A DNA stretch of 64,000 nt from Streptomyces europaeiscabiei (GTDB lineage Bacteria; Actinomycetota; Actinomycetes; Streptomycetales; Streptomycetaceae): NCBI RefSeq assembly GCF_036346855.1, contig NZ_CP107841.1:7940001-8004000 (forward strand), in the 5' to 3' direction. Shown here piece by piece: positions 18,453 to 27,657 of the stretch. The notes beneath the pieces were generated by a model. That model saw only the letters and a program-made list of their open reading frames with translations. It had not been told where the DNA came from and did not search any database. How positions within the stretch are numbered: position 1 is the stretch's first letter; the number at the start of each line of letters is the position of its first letter. The position numbers and the translations under genes are program-made.

Positions 18453-19367
18453 ATGAAGATGCACGCCAACCAGCGGACGGTGTCGCCTGAAACGGTGCGC
18501 ACGTTGGTCGATCAGCAGTTTCCTGAGTGGCGGAGCCTGCTGGTCAGGAGCATCGCTGCGCAGGGTACGGTTAACGCCCTCTTCCGCATCGGCGATCGGT
18601 TCGCAGCTCGATTCCCTCTTGAGGCCGCAGACGTCGAGCCGACCCGGCGCTGGCTGGAGTCCGAGGCGGAAGCGGCTCGCGAGCTGGCAGGTCGTACCCG
18701 TTTCCCCACGCCCGAGCCGGTCGCGCTCGGTGAACCCGGGGCAGGCTACCCACTTCCGTGGTCGGTGCAGACGTGGCTGCCCGGGGTCGTGGCCGACGAT
18801 GAGGACCCCGGCGAATCGGTGGCGTTTGCCCACGACTTGGCCGATCTCATCGGCGACCTCCGCGCGATCGACACGCGTGGCCGCACGTTCGCCGGCACAG
18901 GTCGAGGAGGCGACCTGCAATCCCATGACGCGTGGATGGAGACCTGTTTCAGACACAGTGAGCAACTCCTGGATGTCCCTCGGCTTCGCCGTATCTGGGC
19001 AACTTTGCGTGATCTGCCGCGAGGTGCAGCTGAGGACGTCATGGCCCATTGCGATCTGATTCCTGGCAACGTGCTCGTGTCCGCCGGCCGTCTTGTGGGG
19101 ATTCTCGACGTTGGCGGCTTCGGGCCGGCTGACCCTTCTCTGGATCTCGTGAGCGCGTGGCATTTGCTCGAGGCCGGGCCGCGGCAGGTGCTCCGCGATC
19201 ACCTGGGTAGCGACGACCTTGAATGGGAGCGAGGCAAGGCGTGGGCTTTCGTTCAAGCGATGGGGTTGGTCTGGTACTACGTCGAAAGCAACCCGGTCAT
19301 GAGTCGGATGGGTCACCGATCCTTGGAACGCATCCTGGCGGACAGTTCGCTTCGATCATCGACGTGA
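18453..19367 (+). CDS. Aminoglycoside phosphotransferase (APH) family protein
   Basis: 304 residues, similar fold to its upstream neighbour but a different subfamily: N-lobe TVNALFRIGDRFAARFP, hinge WSVQTWLPG, catalytic loop AHCDLIPGNVLV and a metal-binding segment ILDVGGFG in place of the usual Asp-Trp. This resembles macrolide-phosphotransferase-like and APH(2'')-like groups. Substrate unknown. Confidence 0.75.
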   Translation: MKMHANQRTVSPETVRTLVDQQFPEWRSLLVRSIAAQGTVNALFRIGDRFAARFPLEAADVEPTRRWLESEAEAARELAGRTRFPTPEPVALGEPGAGYPLPWSVQTWLPGVVADDEDPGESVAFAHDLADLIGDLRAIDTRGRTFAGTGRGGDLQSHDAWMETCFRHSEQLLDVPRLRRIWATLRDLPRGAAEDVMAHCDLIPGNVLVSAGRLVGILDVGGFGPADPSLDLVSAWHLLEAGPRQVLRDHLGSDDLEWERGKAWAFVQAMGLVWYYVESNPVMSRMGHRSLERILADSSLRSST

Positions 19368-19424
19368 CGACGATGCGCCGACAATGAGATGGATGTTGGT
19401 CAGGCAGCGGCCTCCATCACGGCC

Positions 19425-19539
19425 GGGGCGATCGGTGCCCGTGCTGATCGTCGTGTCGAGCTGCTACTTCGCCCAGTCGACGAGTGTGCCCGCGTAGGCA
19501 GAGTCTGCCCGGACGATGTCGATGCGATTTTCCGAGCTG
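19425..19539 (-). pseudogene. IS5-family transposase relic
   Basis: On the minus strand the frame DIVRADSAYAGTLVDWAK, ending in an in-frame TAG and then continuing QLDTTIST, matches the DDE-domain segment of Streptomyces IS5/IS112-type transposases around the second Asp (RADSAYAG). There is no start, no catalytic remainder and no recognisable ends. It abuts the stop of the next minus-strand gene. Confidence 0.55.
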
Positions 19540-20463
19540 TCACGCGTCGAGCCAACGCTCCGCGATTTCGAGCGTCCTTCGACGCACGCGGGCTATCCCC
19601 AGGACACTGTTGAACGCGGCGAAGGACGGCCACAGCAACAGGAAGACCGCGAGTTCCTCCGCCAGCAACGCGCTCCGCAGCGTGTGGCGTTCACACGGCC
19701 GACTGTCCACGTACGCGTCGATCAGCGCCTGAGGGGCCGTCATGCCGGCAGGTGTGGCGCGAACGCTGAGGAAGGCCAGATCGGAGGCGGGGCGGCCGAT
19801 ACCGGCTGCCTGCCAGTCGCAGAAGACGACTGAACCGGCTCCGCGGGAGTACACAAGGTTGTCCGTGTGGCAGTCGCCGTGGATGAAGACCGGCGGTACG
19901 GCATCCATCTGGTCCCCCAACTCGGCTCGATGAGCAAGGAGTTCGGGGAGCTGCGGGAGCGTGGGGGCCCAGAAGGCATTGATCTGCTCCAGGTCGGGGT
20001 CGGCGAGAGCCTCGCGCAGCGCGTCGGGGCGGGTCCACTCCGCCTTCGTAGGCAACGGCATGCTGTGCAGGCCGGCCAGTTCCCGGCCCAAGTCCGCCCA
20101 CATCCGTGGCGTCCACGCGCCGGGCTCCTGAGCCTCGCCGGCCGCCTCAAGCAGCACAGCCACGCCGTCCTCGGTGTCCAGGTGGCCGAAGAGCCTTGGC
20201 GTGCGTACCGGCGCGAGCGGCGCGAGGTCCTGATAGAAGCGCAGCTCTCGCAGAGCGGCCGCGATCGCCTCCGCGCCCAGCATGGCAGGAGTGACCTTGA
20301 GGTACGCACCTTGGCCGTCGACCGTACACACGGCATGAACTCCGGCACCGGACCGGGACTCGAGTGGTGAAGGGGACGCACGGCGCTCCAGCCGCAAGGA
20401 GTCCAAAGCGGCTTTCGTGAAATCACTCGGCATTCGGGCGCCCGGACCTTGGGATCTGGTCAC
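19540..20463 (-). CDS. Aminoglycoside phosphotransferase (APH) family protein
   Basis: 307 residues from a GTG that overlaps the stop of the HIT gene (GTGA); an ATG 30 bp later is an alternative. N-lobe Lys in GAYLKVTPAM, catalytic loop FIHGDCHTDNLVYS and metal site VVFCDWQAAG. The organisation resembles phosphotransferases coupled to HIT proteins. Substrate unknown; both genes are likely co-transcribed. Confidence 0.75.
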   Translation of the reverse strand: MTRSQGPGARMPSDFTKAALDSLRLERRASPSPLESRSGAGVHAVCTVDGQGAYLKVTPAMLGAEAIAAALRELRFYQDLAPLAPVRTPRLFGHLDTEDGVAVLLEAAGEAQEPGAWTPRMWADLGRELAGLHSMPLPTKAEWTRPDALREALADPDLEQINAFWAPTLPQLPELLAHRAELGDQMDAVPPVFIHGDCHTDNLVYSRGAGSVVFCDWQAAGIGRPASDLAFLSVRATPAGMTAPQALIDAYVDSRPCERHTLRSALLAEELAVFLLLWPSFAAFNSVLGIARVRRRTLEIAERWLDA

Positions 20464-20981
20464 AGCGTCTGGAGCCCGCCTCGGGCCACGATGCGCTCAC
20501 GGATACGCGCGGCCATGTCAACGAACTCCTCGGGCCGCATGGCCAACACACCGTTCTCTGTCATCAGCGCGTGGAACTGCTGCTGCTCATACGGCACGTC
20601 CGACGGCAGACCGGCGATGTGCCAGTGGAGATGCGCGTTGCCCTGCTGGCTCCCCAGCGAATAAAGATATGTCCGCTCGGCTCCCACGCAGTCTTCCACC
20701 GCCAAGGCGACCTCCCGAACGACCAGCATGAGCCGGACGTACGACTCTTGGTCGAGATCACGAACGACGTGCTCGACATGCCTCCTGGGCGCGACCAGGA
20801 TCTTGCCGGACAGGGTCGGCCACCGGTCGAGGAACGCGACGTGATCGTCGTCCTCGAAGACTGTGTGATGCGCATAGTCGGGGTGCCCCGACACAAAGGC
20901 GCATACGAAACACGGCCCTCGACGTGCTCTGGCCTCGTACGCATCCATGTCCGACCTGTGCCGTTCTGTCGGCATGCGCAA
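20460..20981 (-). CDS. HIT family protein
   Basis: 173 residues. GPCFVCAFVSGHPDY is the N-terminal Cys-containing segment and GNAHLHWHIAGLP carries the HxHxH histidine triad. It is the second HIT gene in the region, again directly next to an APH-fold kinase gene. The paired HIT/APH layout on both sides of the IS5 relic is notable. An in-frame ATG at codon 12 is an alternative start. Confidence 0.78.
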   Translation of the reverse strand: MRMPTERHRSDMDAYEARARRGPCFVCAFVSGHPDYAHHTVFEDDDHVAFLDRWPTLSGKILVAPRRHVEHVVRDLDQESYVRLMLVVREVALAVEDCVGAERTYLYSLGSQQGNAHLHWHIAGLPSDVPYEQQQFHALMTENGVLAMRPEEFVDMAARIRERIVARGGLQTL

Positions 20982-21002
20982 CCCCTATGCTTGACGTTTA
21001 AG

Positions 21003-21329
21003 GTCCGGCGTCGAACGCGGCTCGAACTTGACCAGCTTTTCGCAGTTCAGCGGACGTGAAGACGGCCTTCGTCTGATCCTGTGCTCCGTCACAGAGGCAG
21101 AGGAACCGATACGAAGGCCGTGGCCGTGAGTCTGGGGTATCAGGGCGTCCTGCGGGATGCGTTCACGGAAGTGTCATGCTTCCGGACGGAGTTGTACTCG
21201 TGCCTGACCGCTCGGGGCGATGCACTGTTCGAGTTGTGCGACGCGTTGTTGTGCACGGACGGGCCGGTGCGGACGCTGGCTTCGGGTGTCGTGCTACTGC
21301 ACGCGCAGACGCCCTACCCGCTCCGGTAA
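21003..21329 (+). pseudogene. IS701-like transposase N-terminal relic
   Basis: The frame from about 21102 to the stop at 21329 includes CFRTELYSCLTARGDALFEL and CDALLCTDGPVRTL, the conserved N-terminus of a large Streptomyces IS701-like transposase family. It then diverges and stops after about 75 residues instead of about 400. An 11-bp inverted repeat, acggccttcgt and acgaaggccgt, lies in its upstream flank and may belong to the old element end. Confidence 0.6.
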
Positions 21330-21469
21330 TTCGGTTGTGGAGGCCCGTCGAAGGTACGCCATGATGGGCGTGACCACACCGCCGAACCTCAGGAGACCCC
21401 GAATGCGCCGACTCCTCGGAACGATCCAGCGCCCCCACTGGCTCACGGTTCTTGAGGACTCGACCACGC

Positions 21470-23374
21470 ATGCACACCCTGAACATCGGCATTCTGGCGC
21501 ACGTCGACGCTGGTAAGACCAGCCTCACCGAGTGGCTCCTCTTCGGCGGCGGCACGATCGACCGGCTCGGCAGCGTCGACGCCGGCGACACCCGCACCGA
21601 CGACGGGGAGATCGAGCGTCGGCGCGGCATCACGATCCGCTCAGCCGTTGCCGCCTTCACCTCCGGCGACGTCCAGATCAACATCATCGACACCCCCGGT
21701 CACTCCGACTTCGTCGCCGAGGTCGAGCGTGCCCTGGAGGTCCTCGACGGTGCGGTGCTGCTGCTCTCCGCCGTGGAGGGCGTCCAGGCCAGGACGCGGG
21801 TCCTGCTGAAGACCCTGCGGCGGCTCGCCCTGCCCACGCTCGTCTTCGTCAACAAGATCGACCGGGCGGGCGCCCGCGAGGAGGGCCTGCTCGACGACGT
21901 CCGGCGCCTGCTCACCCCGCACGTCGTACCGCTCACCGGAGTCGAGGACATCGGCACGCCGCAGGCCCGCGTCGTACCGCGTCCGCTCACCGCACCGGGG
22001 GTGGGCACTACGCTCGCCGAGGTCGACACCGGGATCCTCGCCGCGCTCGTGGACGGCCCCGCCCCGACCGAGCACGACCTGCGGGCCGCGCTCGCCGCGT
22101 ACACCGCCGACGGGTCCATGCATCCGCTGTTCTTCGGCTGCGCGATGGACGGGCAGGGCGTCGCCGAACTCGTCGAGGGCATCGTCCGATTCGTGCCGGC
22201 GCCCACGCCCGAGCGGCGCGGCGCGGGCCGCGTGGGCCACGGCGCCACGGAGGCTCCCCGGGGCACCGTGTTCGCCGTACAGCCCGGCCCCGGCGGCGAA
22301 CGGAGGGCCTATGTCCGGTTGTACGAGGGTGAGGTGACGAATCGTCAGCGACTGACCTTCCTGCGGCGCGAGGCCGACGGGCGTACGACGGAGGTGGCGG
22401 GCCGGGCGCTGGAGCTCACCGTGGTCGGGCAGCCCGGGGCGGTATCCCTCACCGCGGGGAACATCGCCGAGCTGCGCGGTGTCCCCGGCATCCGCGTCGG
22501 CGACCGGCTCGGGGAGATCACCGACAGGGCGCCTCAGTTCGCCGCACCGACACTGGAGACCCTGGTGCGGGCACGGCACCCCGCGAAGGCGGCGCCCCTG
22601 CGGTCGGCACTGCTCTCCCTGGCCGACCAGGACCCGCTGCTGCACGCCCGGCCCGCGGGCGCCGGCGCCACCGCGCTGCTCCTGTACGGCGAGGTGCAGA
22701 AGGAGGTCATCGCGGCGACGCTCGCCGAGGACTTCGGTATCGAGGCGGACTTCGAGCCGAGCCGTATGCGGTTCCTGGCACGCCCGGCGGGCACCGGAGA
22801 GGCGTACGAGGAGATGCCGTGGCTCGACCGGACGCACTACATGGCCACGATCGGCCTGCGCGTCGAGCCGGGCGTCCGCGGTTCGGGCACAGTCTTCGTG
22901 TACGAGACCGAACTCGGCGCCCTGCCCCGCGCCTTCCACCAGGCCATCGAAGACACGGTCCACGCGACGCTGCGCTCCGGCCCGCACCCCTGGGCGGTGA
23001 CCGACTGCCGGGTCACACTCGTCCGGTCCGGCTTCTCCTCGCAGCACAGCACGGCGGCCGACTTCCGCGCGCTCACCCCGTACGTCCTGCTCCTGGCCCT
23101 GGAAAGGGCGGGCACGCGGGTGTACGAGCCGTACCACGCCTTCGAGGTCGAACTCCCCCTGGACGCGCTCGCGCCGGTGACGGCCCGGCTCGCCGCGTAC
23201 GGAACGGAGTTCGGGGAGACGACGGGCGGCCGAACTGCGTGGCTGGTCACCGGCGAACTCCCGGCGCGCCACGTGCGGGACATGGAGCTGTGCCTGCCGG
23301 GGCTGACGCGCGGCGAGGGCGTGTGGTGGTCACGGCCGTCGGGGGACCGGCCGCTGCGGGCGGAGCGTTACTGA
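21470..23374 (+). CDS. TetM/OtrA-type ribosomal protection GTPase
   Basis: 634 residues, the size of TetM (639). Elongation-factor-G-like protein with G1 AHVDAGKTS, G2 RRGITI, G3 DTPGHSDF and G4 NKIDRAG in the first 130 residues, followed by beta-barrel and EF-G domains III-V. Known members bind the ribosome and release tetracyclines. Streptomyces encode both the oxytetracycline self-resistance protein OtrA and several homologues, so resistance is likely but unproven. No tetracycline biosynthesis gene is near. The ATG matches the family N-terminus; its ribosome site (GAGGA) is 10 bp or more upstream. Confidence 0.85.
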   Translation: MHTLNIGILAHVDAGKTSLTEWLLFGGGTIDRLGSVDAGDTRTDDGEIERRRGITIRSAVAAFTSGDVQINIIDTPGHSDFVAEVERALEVLDGAVLLLSAVEGVQARTRVLLKTLRRLALPTLVFVNKIDRAGAREEGLLDDVRRLLTPHVVPLTGVEDIGTPQARVVPRPLTAPGVGTTLAEVDTGILAALVDGPAPTEHDLRAALAAYTADGSMHPLFFGCAMDGQGVAELVEGIVRFVPAPTPERRGAGRVGHGATEAPRGTVFAVQPGPGGERRAYVRLYEGEVTNRQRLTFLRREADGRTTEVAGRALELTVVGQPGAVSLTAGNIAELRGVPGIRVGDRLGEITDRAPQFAAPTLETLVRARHPAKAAPLRSALLSLADQDPLLHARPAGAGATALLLYGEVQKEVIAATLAEDFGIEADFEPSRMRFLARPAGTGEAYEEMPWLDRTHYMATIGLRVEPGVRGSGTVFVYETELGALPRAFHQAIEDTVHATLRSGPHPWAVTDCRVTLVRSGFSSQHSTAADFRALTPYVLLLALERAGTRVYEPYHAFEVELPLDALAPVTARLAAYGTEFGETTGGRTAWLVTGELPARHVRDMELCLPGLTRGEGVWWSRPSGDRPLRAERY

Positions 23375-23667
23375 CCTCGGCTCGTCAGGGTGAGTTGAAG
23401 GGGCAGGGGTATAGGTCCAAGATGCGCGACTTCGGGAGTCACCCGCGCTGGGTGGCGTGTGACGCTCGTGTCCCTTCCTCGATAGCTGCCGGACCAGACG
23501 TTCGCCGCCACGATGATCTGGTGTTCGCGCTCACATCGCTCGGCTTCCTTGTGCGAGCCGCATGCTCTCGTTGCACAGGCTGAAGACCGAACTTAGGTCT
23601 GCAGGCGTACCAGGCGTACGTCTCAAGCCCGTTACGTCCGGTCGTCGCGGTCCGTAGCGTCGAGGTC

Positions 23668-24756
23668 ATGGACACCACCGGGACCCTCGACGAAGCCCTC
23701 CAGCGACTGCACGACTACGGCCCCGAACGGGGCGGTTGGCTGTCCAACCACGGTCCGATGGCGGTGGAGGCGCTGGTCCGCAACGGTCACGCGGCCACTG
23801 TGCACCGCTGGCTGGACTACTACCGCGACAAGCTGGAGGACCTGTCCCGCGGCACCGATCCGATCACCGAGGACGGATGGCAGGAGGCGTTGGGCGATCC
23901 CCGCCGGATCGGCGACTGGACGGAGCACTTCGTTCGCGAGACGGCCGACCGGCCGTGGCGCGACGTGCTGGTGCAGTGGTGGCCACGCCTGCTGCCGGGC
24001 ATCGCCGCCGGTGCCACCCACCCGGTGATCCGGGTCGGCCATGCCGTCCGCACCCTCCTGGACGACGACCACGGCAAGGACGCGGGTGCCGGGTCGAGCG
24101 CCGACCCGCGTACCGCGGAACTGGCCCATGGTCTCGCCTACTGGGCGGCCCGCAGCCTGCCGACGCCCGGCGTCGCTGCGCCGGGCGGCACCGTCGGCCC
24201 GGGTAAGGCGCTGGACGGCATCCCGTTGATCGCGGACCAGGACGGGGGCTTCCGTGACGGCCTCGCGCAGCTGGCTGGAACGCCCGGCTGGACGGCGGCG
24301 ACCGCCGCGCTCCGCCCGGCAGTGACGCCTGAGGAGTCCCGCGACGTGCTGGCCGAGCTCGTCCGGGCAGCCACCCACCGCTACGCCACCCACGGCCACC
24401 TCAGCCCGATCATGCTGGTGCACGCCGCCACCGCGCCCAACGCCGTGCTGCGCACCCTGCCCGCGCTGCCGCCCGCGCTGTGGGCCCCGAGTCTGAACGC
24501 CGCCTGGACGGCGAGCGCCGTGGTGACCGCCCTGTACTCACCGGCCACTCCCGCGCCGGCGTCCGAACTACCGAAGGCCCCCACCGGATCCGTAGCGGAT
24601 GCCGCACAGGAAGTCTTCGCACGCGCGGCTGAGCACGGCGACGAGCATGTGGTGAAGTTCGCCGATACCGCGCTGGACGTCGCCGCCACCACTGGTAGCA
24701 CCGGCGCGCTGGTGGCCGCAGCACGGGCCTGCGAACTGATTGGCCCGATTCCGTAG
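23668..24756 (+). CDS. Questin-oxidase-like protein (DUF4243)
   Basis: 362 residues. The start TLDEALQRLHDYGPERGGWL and NHGPMAVEALVRNGHA is the hallmark of the questin oxidase family, followed by an all-helical body with conserved HPVIRVGHAVR. Fungal members carry out a Baeyer-Villiger-type ring cleavage; bacterial members have no settled role. It stands alone between the ribosomal protection gene and a terminator. Confidence 0.75.
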   Translation: MDTTGTLDEALQRLHDYGPERGGWLSNHGPMAVEALVRNGHAATVHRWLDYYRDKLEDLSRGTDPITEDGWQEALGDPRRIGDWTEHFVRETADRPWRDVLVQWWPRLLPGIAAGATHPVIRVGHAVRTLLDDDHGKDAGAGSSADPRTAELAHGLAYWAARSLPTPGVAAPGGTVGPGKALDGIPLIADQDGGFRDGLAQLAGTPGWTAATAALRPAVTPEESRDVLAELVRAATHRYATHGHLSPIMLVHAATAPNAVLRTLPALPPALWAPSLNAAWTASAVVTALYSPATPAPASELPKAPTGSVADAAQEVFARAAEHGDEHVVKFADTALDVAATTGSTGALVAAARACELIGPIP

Positions 24757-24793
24757 CGGAAGCCGGCAACTCCGCCGTGCTCGTGGAGATGGA

Positions 24794-24840
24794 CCAGGGC
24801 CTGTCCGATCGGCGGGGAGTGAACACCGGACAGGCCCTGG
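24794..24840. terminator. Strong hairpin terminator
   Basis: CCAGGGCCTGTCCG (24794-24807) pairs perfectly over 14 bp with CGGACAGGCCCTGG (24827-24840). It lies between the convergent questin-oxidase-like gene and the GH13 gene and can serve both. Confidence 0.75.
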
Positions 24841-24901
24841 CGTATTGGGGCGCGGCTGGGCGCGCGTGAGATGTCGGCTGGGGTGATCCTCTCGCCGTCC
24901 C

Positions 24902-26554
24902 TCAGTCTCGATGCAGCAGGACGGTGATGTCGGGGGGCAGCATGCCGGCTCTGTCCAGTGGTCCTGAGGCGAGCAGGGGGCTGGTGGCGTCGGGGAGCGG
25001 GATCGGCTGGTCGGAGAGGTTGACTGCGCACAGCAGGCCGTGGCCGCGTTCGAAGATGAGGGTGCCGGCCGGGCTGTCCAGCCAGCGGAATTCCTCGCTG
25101 CGCAGGCCGGAGTGGGTGCGGCGCAGGGACAGGGCGGAGCGGTACAGCTGGAGCATGGAGGTGCGGTCGGCCTGGTTGGCTTCGGCGGTGTAGGACTTCC
25201 AGTCGTCGGGCTGGGGAAGCCAGGGGGAGGCGGACACAAACGTGCCGAAGCCGAAGGGAGGGGTGTCGCCGGTCCAGGGGAGGGGGACGCGGCAGCCGTC
25301 GCGGCCACGGACGGTGTGGCCGGAGCGTTCCCAGGTGGGGTCCTGAAGCGCCGATTCGGGGAGGTCTTCGACCTCGTAGAGACCGAGTTCTTCGCCCTGG
25401 TAGATGTAGGCGCCTCCGGGCAGGGCCATCATCAGCAGTGCCGCCGCCCGGGCTCGGCGGGTGCCCAGGGCGAGGTCGGTGGGATGGTGGCCCTGGTCGC
25501 GCAGCGGGGTCGTGACGCCGGTGTGGGCGCGGCCGTAGCGGGTGACATGGCGGGTCTCGTCGTGGTTGGAGAGGACCCAGGTCGCGGGGGCGCCGACCTT
25601 CGCGAGGTCGGTGATCGTGCGGTCAATCACCTCCCTCAGCTCGTCCGCCTGGAGGGGGCATTTGAGGAAGTCGAAGTTGAAGGCGGTGTGGAGTTCGCCG
25701 GGGCGGAGGTAGTCGGGCAGGCGGCCGGGGCGGACGTGGGCCTCGGCGACGAAGACGCGAGGGTCGGGGTAGCTGTCGGCGACGGCACGCCAGCTGCGGA
25801 AGATGTCGTGGACGCCGTCGCGGTCCCAGTGCGGGTGGTTGTCTTCGTGGGCGATGACGGAGAACTCCGTCAGGCCGAGGTCGGGGAGGGCCGGGTCCTT
25901 GGCCATGCCGTGGGCAACGTCGATGCGGAAGCCGTCGACGCCCAAGTCGAACCAGAAGCGCAGGATCGACTCGAACTCCGCCCGGACCTCGCCGTTGTCC
26001 CAGTTGAGGTCGGGCTGTTCGGGGGCGAAGAGGTGGAGGTACCACTGGCCGTCCGGGGTGCGGGTCCAGGTGGGGCCGCCGAAGGCCGCGTGCCAGTCGT
26101 TCGGGGCCAGGGAGCCGTTCTCGCCCTTGCCGTCACGGAAGATGAACCGCTCCCTTTCCGGGGAGCCGGGTGCCGCCGCCAGTGCTTCCTTGAACCAGGC
26201 GTGTTGGTCGGAGGTGTGGTTGGGGACGATGTCCAGGATCACCCGCAGGCCCACTTCGTGGGCCTCGGCGATTAGTTTCCGGGCTTCGTCGAGGGTGCCG
26301 TAGGCGGGGTGGATGTCGCGGAAGTCGGAGACGTCGTAGCCGCCGTCGGCCAGCGGGGACGGGTACCAGGGGTTGATCCAGATCGCGTCGACACCGAGGT
26401 AGGCCAGGTACTGCAGGCGGGAGCGGAGACCGGCGATGTCGCCGGTTCCGTCGCCGTCGCCGTCCGCGAAACTGCGTATGTACACCTGGTAGATCACCGC
26501 AGTGCGCCACCAGGAGTCAGTCGCGGCGTTGTGCGTGGGGGTCGGGATACTCAT
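24902..26554 (-). CDS. GH13 alpha-glucosidase
   Basis: 550 residues. Alpha-amylase-family barrel with WWRTAVIYQVYIRSFADG at the N-terminus and the four conserved regions: DIVPNHTS, GFRIDVAHG (nucleophile Asp near residue 212), VAEAHV (acid/base Glu near 271) and LSNHDETR (near 330). The layout fits oligo-1,6- or alpha-1,4-glucosidases acting on short maltooligosaccharides in the cytosol. No signal peptide. Last gene of the uptake unit, so it should hydrolyse the imported glucoside. Confidence 0.88.
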   Translation of the reverse strand: MSIPTPTHNAATDSWWRTAVIYQVYIRSFADGDGDGTGDIAGLRSRLQYLAYLGVDAIWINPWYPSPLADGGYDVSDFRDIHPAYGTLDEARKLIAEAHEVGLRVILDIVPNHTSDQHAWFKEALAAAPGSPERERFIFRDGKGENGSLAPNDWHAAFGGPTWTRTPDGQWYLHLFAPEQPDLNWDNGEVRAEFESILRFWFDLGVDGFRIDVAHGMAKDPALPDLGLTEFSVIAHEDNHPHWDRDGVHDIFRSWRAVADSYPDPRVFVAEAHVRPGRLPDYLRPGELHTAFNFDFLKCPLQADELREVIDRTITDLAKVGAPATWVLSNHDETRHVTRYGRAHTGVTTPLRDQGHHPTDLALGTRRARAAALLMMALPGGAYIYQGEELGLYEVEDLPESALQDPTWERSGHTVRGRDGCRVPLPWTGDTPPFGFGTFVSASPWLPQPDDWKSYTAEANQADRTSMLQLYRSALSLRRTHSGLRSEEFRWLDSPAGTLIFERGHGLLCAVNLSDQPIPLPDATSPLLASGPLDRAGMLPPDITVLLHRD

Positions 26555-26651
26555 GGTGGGTCGGTCCAGTCAGAGGGGTTCAGGGAGACGTTGCTCCCAG
26601 GGGGGCGGGTACGCGCTTCGGCTGCGCGACCGGCGTCGGTTTCACGCCTGG

Positions 26652-27569
26652 CTATCCCTTGGTCGCGCCTGCCGTGCCGCCTCGTACGAAGTGCCGTTGG
26701 AAGGCGAAGAAGACCAGGGCCACGGGGATGGTCATGAGCAGGGCCGCCGCGAGCTTGATCGGGTACAGGTTGCCTTCGCCGAGCTGGCCGGAGACGAGTG
26801 AGGCGACTCCGCTGGTGAGGGTGTTCAGTTCCGGACTCTGCCGGGACACGATGAAGTGCGGCAGTTCGTTCCAGGACCCCTGGAACGACAGGATGGTCAG
26901 GGTGATGAGGGCCGGCTTGGCCATTGGCAGCACGATGGACCAGAAGGTCCGGAAGGTGCTCGCGCCGTCGATGCGGGCCGCTTCCTCGACGCTGACGGGG
27001 ATCGACTCGAAGAACTGCTTCATGATGAAGATCCCCGCGGCGTCCGCGAGAAGCGGGACGATCATGCCCGCGTAGGAGTCGTACAGCCCGAGCTGGTTGA
27101 GGACGAGGAATTTCGGGATGAGCAGGACGACGCTGGGCACGGCCATGACCGCGATGACGGCGGCGAACAGTGCGCCCCGGCCGCGGAAGCGCAGCCGGGC
27201 CAGCGCGTAGCCGGCGAGGGAGTCGAAGAACACCCGGCCCGCGGTGACGAAGAGCGCGACCACCACTGAGTTCGCGAACCAGCGCGGATAGTCCGCATCG
27301 GCGAGCCGGCTGAAAGCCTCCGTCGTGAAGTGCTGGGGCCACAGCGACAGCGGGTGGCTGGTGGCGTCCGCATCGGTCTTGAAGCTCGTCGCGAGCTGGA
27401 TGAGGAACGGATAGATGTAGATCAGCGCGATGACGGCGAGGGCGGTGTAACCCAGAGCGCGTATGAGGGCACTGCCGCGGCGCGAGCGGTTGCCTGAGCG
27501 GCCGGTTGTGTGCTGCTCGACGGTGTGCGTCGTGGTGTCTGCGTCGGCGAGCTGGTGCTGTGGGCTCAT
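26652..27569 (-). CDS. Carbohydrate ABC transporter permease (MalG type)
   Basis: 305 residues with six membrane segments and the EAA loop EEAARIDGASTFRTFWSIVL contacting the ATPase. No ATPase gene lies in this cluster, as is usual in Streptomyces where one MsiK-type ATPase serves several sugar importers. It is 88 bp downstream of the partner permease. Confidence 0.88.
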   Translation of the reverse strand: MSPQHQLADADTTTHTVEQHTTGRSGNRSRRGSALIRALGYTALAVIALIYIYPFLIQLATSFKTDADATSHPLSLWPQHFTTEAFSRLADADYPRWFANSVVVALFVTAGRVFFDSLAGYALARLRFRGRGALFAAVIAVMAVPSVVLLIPKFLVLNQLGLYDSYAGMIVPLLADAAGIFIMKQFFESIPVSVEEAARIDGASTFRTFWSIVLPMAKPALITLTILSFQGSWNELPHFIVSRQSPELNTLTSGVASLVSGQLGEGNLYPIKLAAALLMTIPVALVFFAFQRHFVRGGTAGATKG

Positions 27570-27657
27570 CGCGTGCCTCTGTTGTGGACGTCGGCTGTGG
27601 TGGGCGCGGTCGCGTCGGTTCCCGGGGGTGCGGGGTGGGCCGTCGCGGCGGTGCGGG

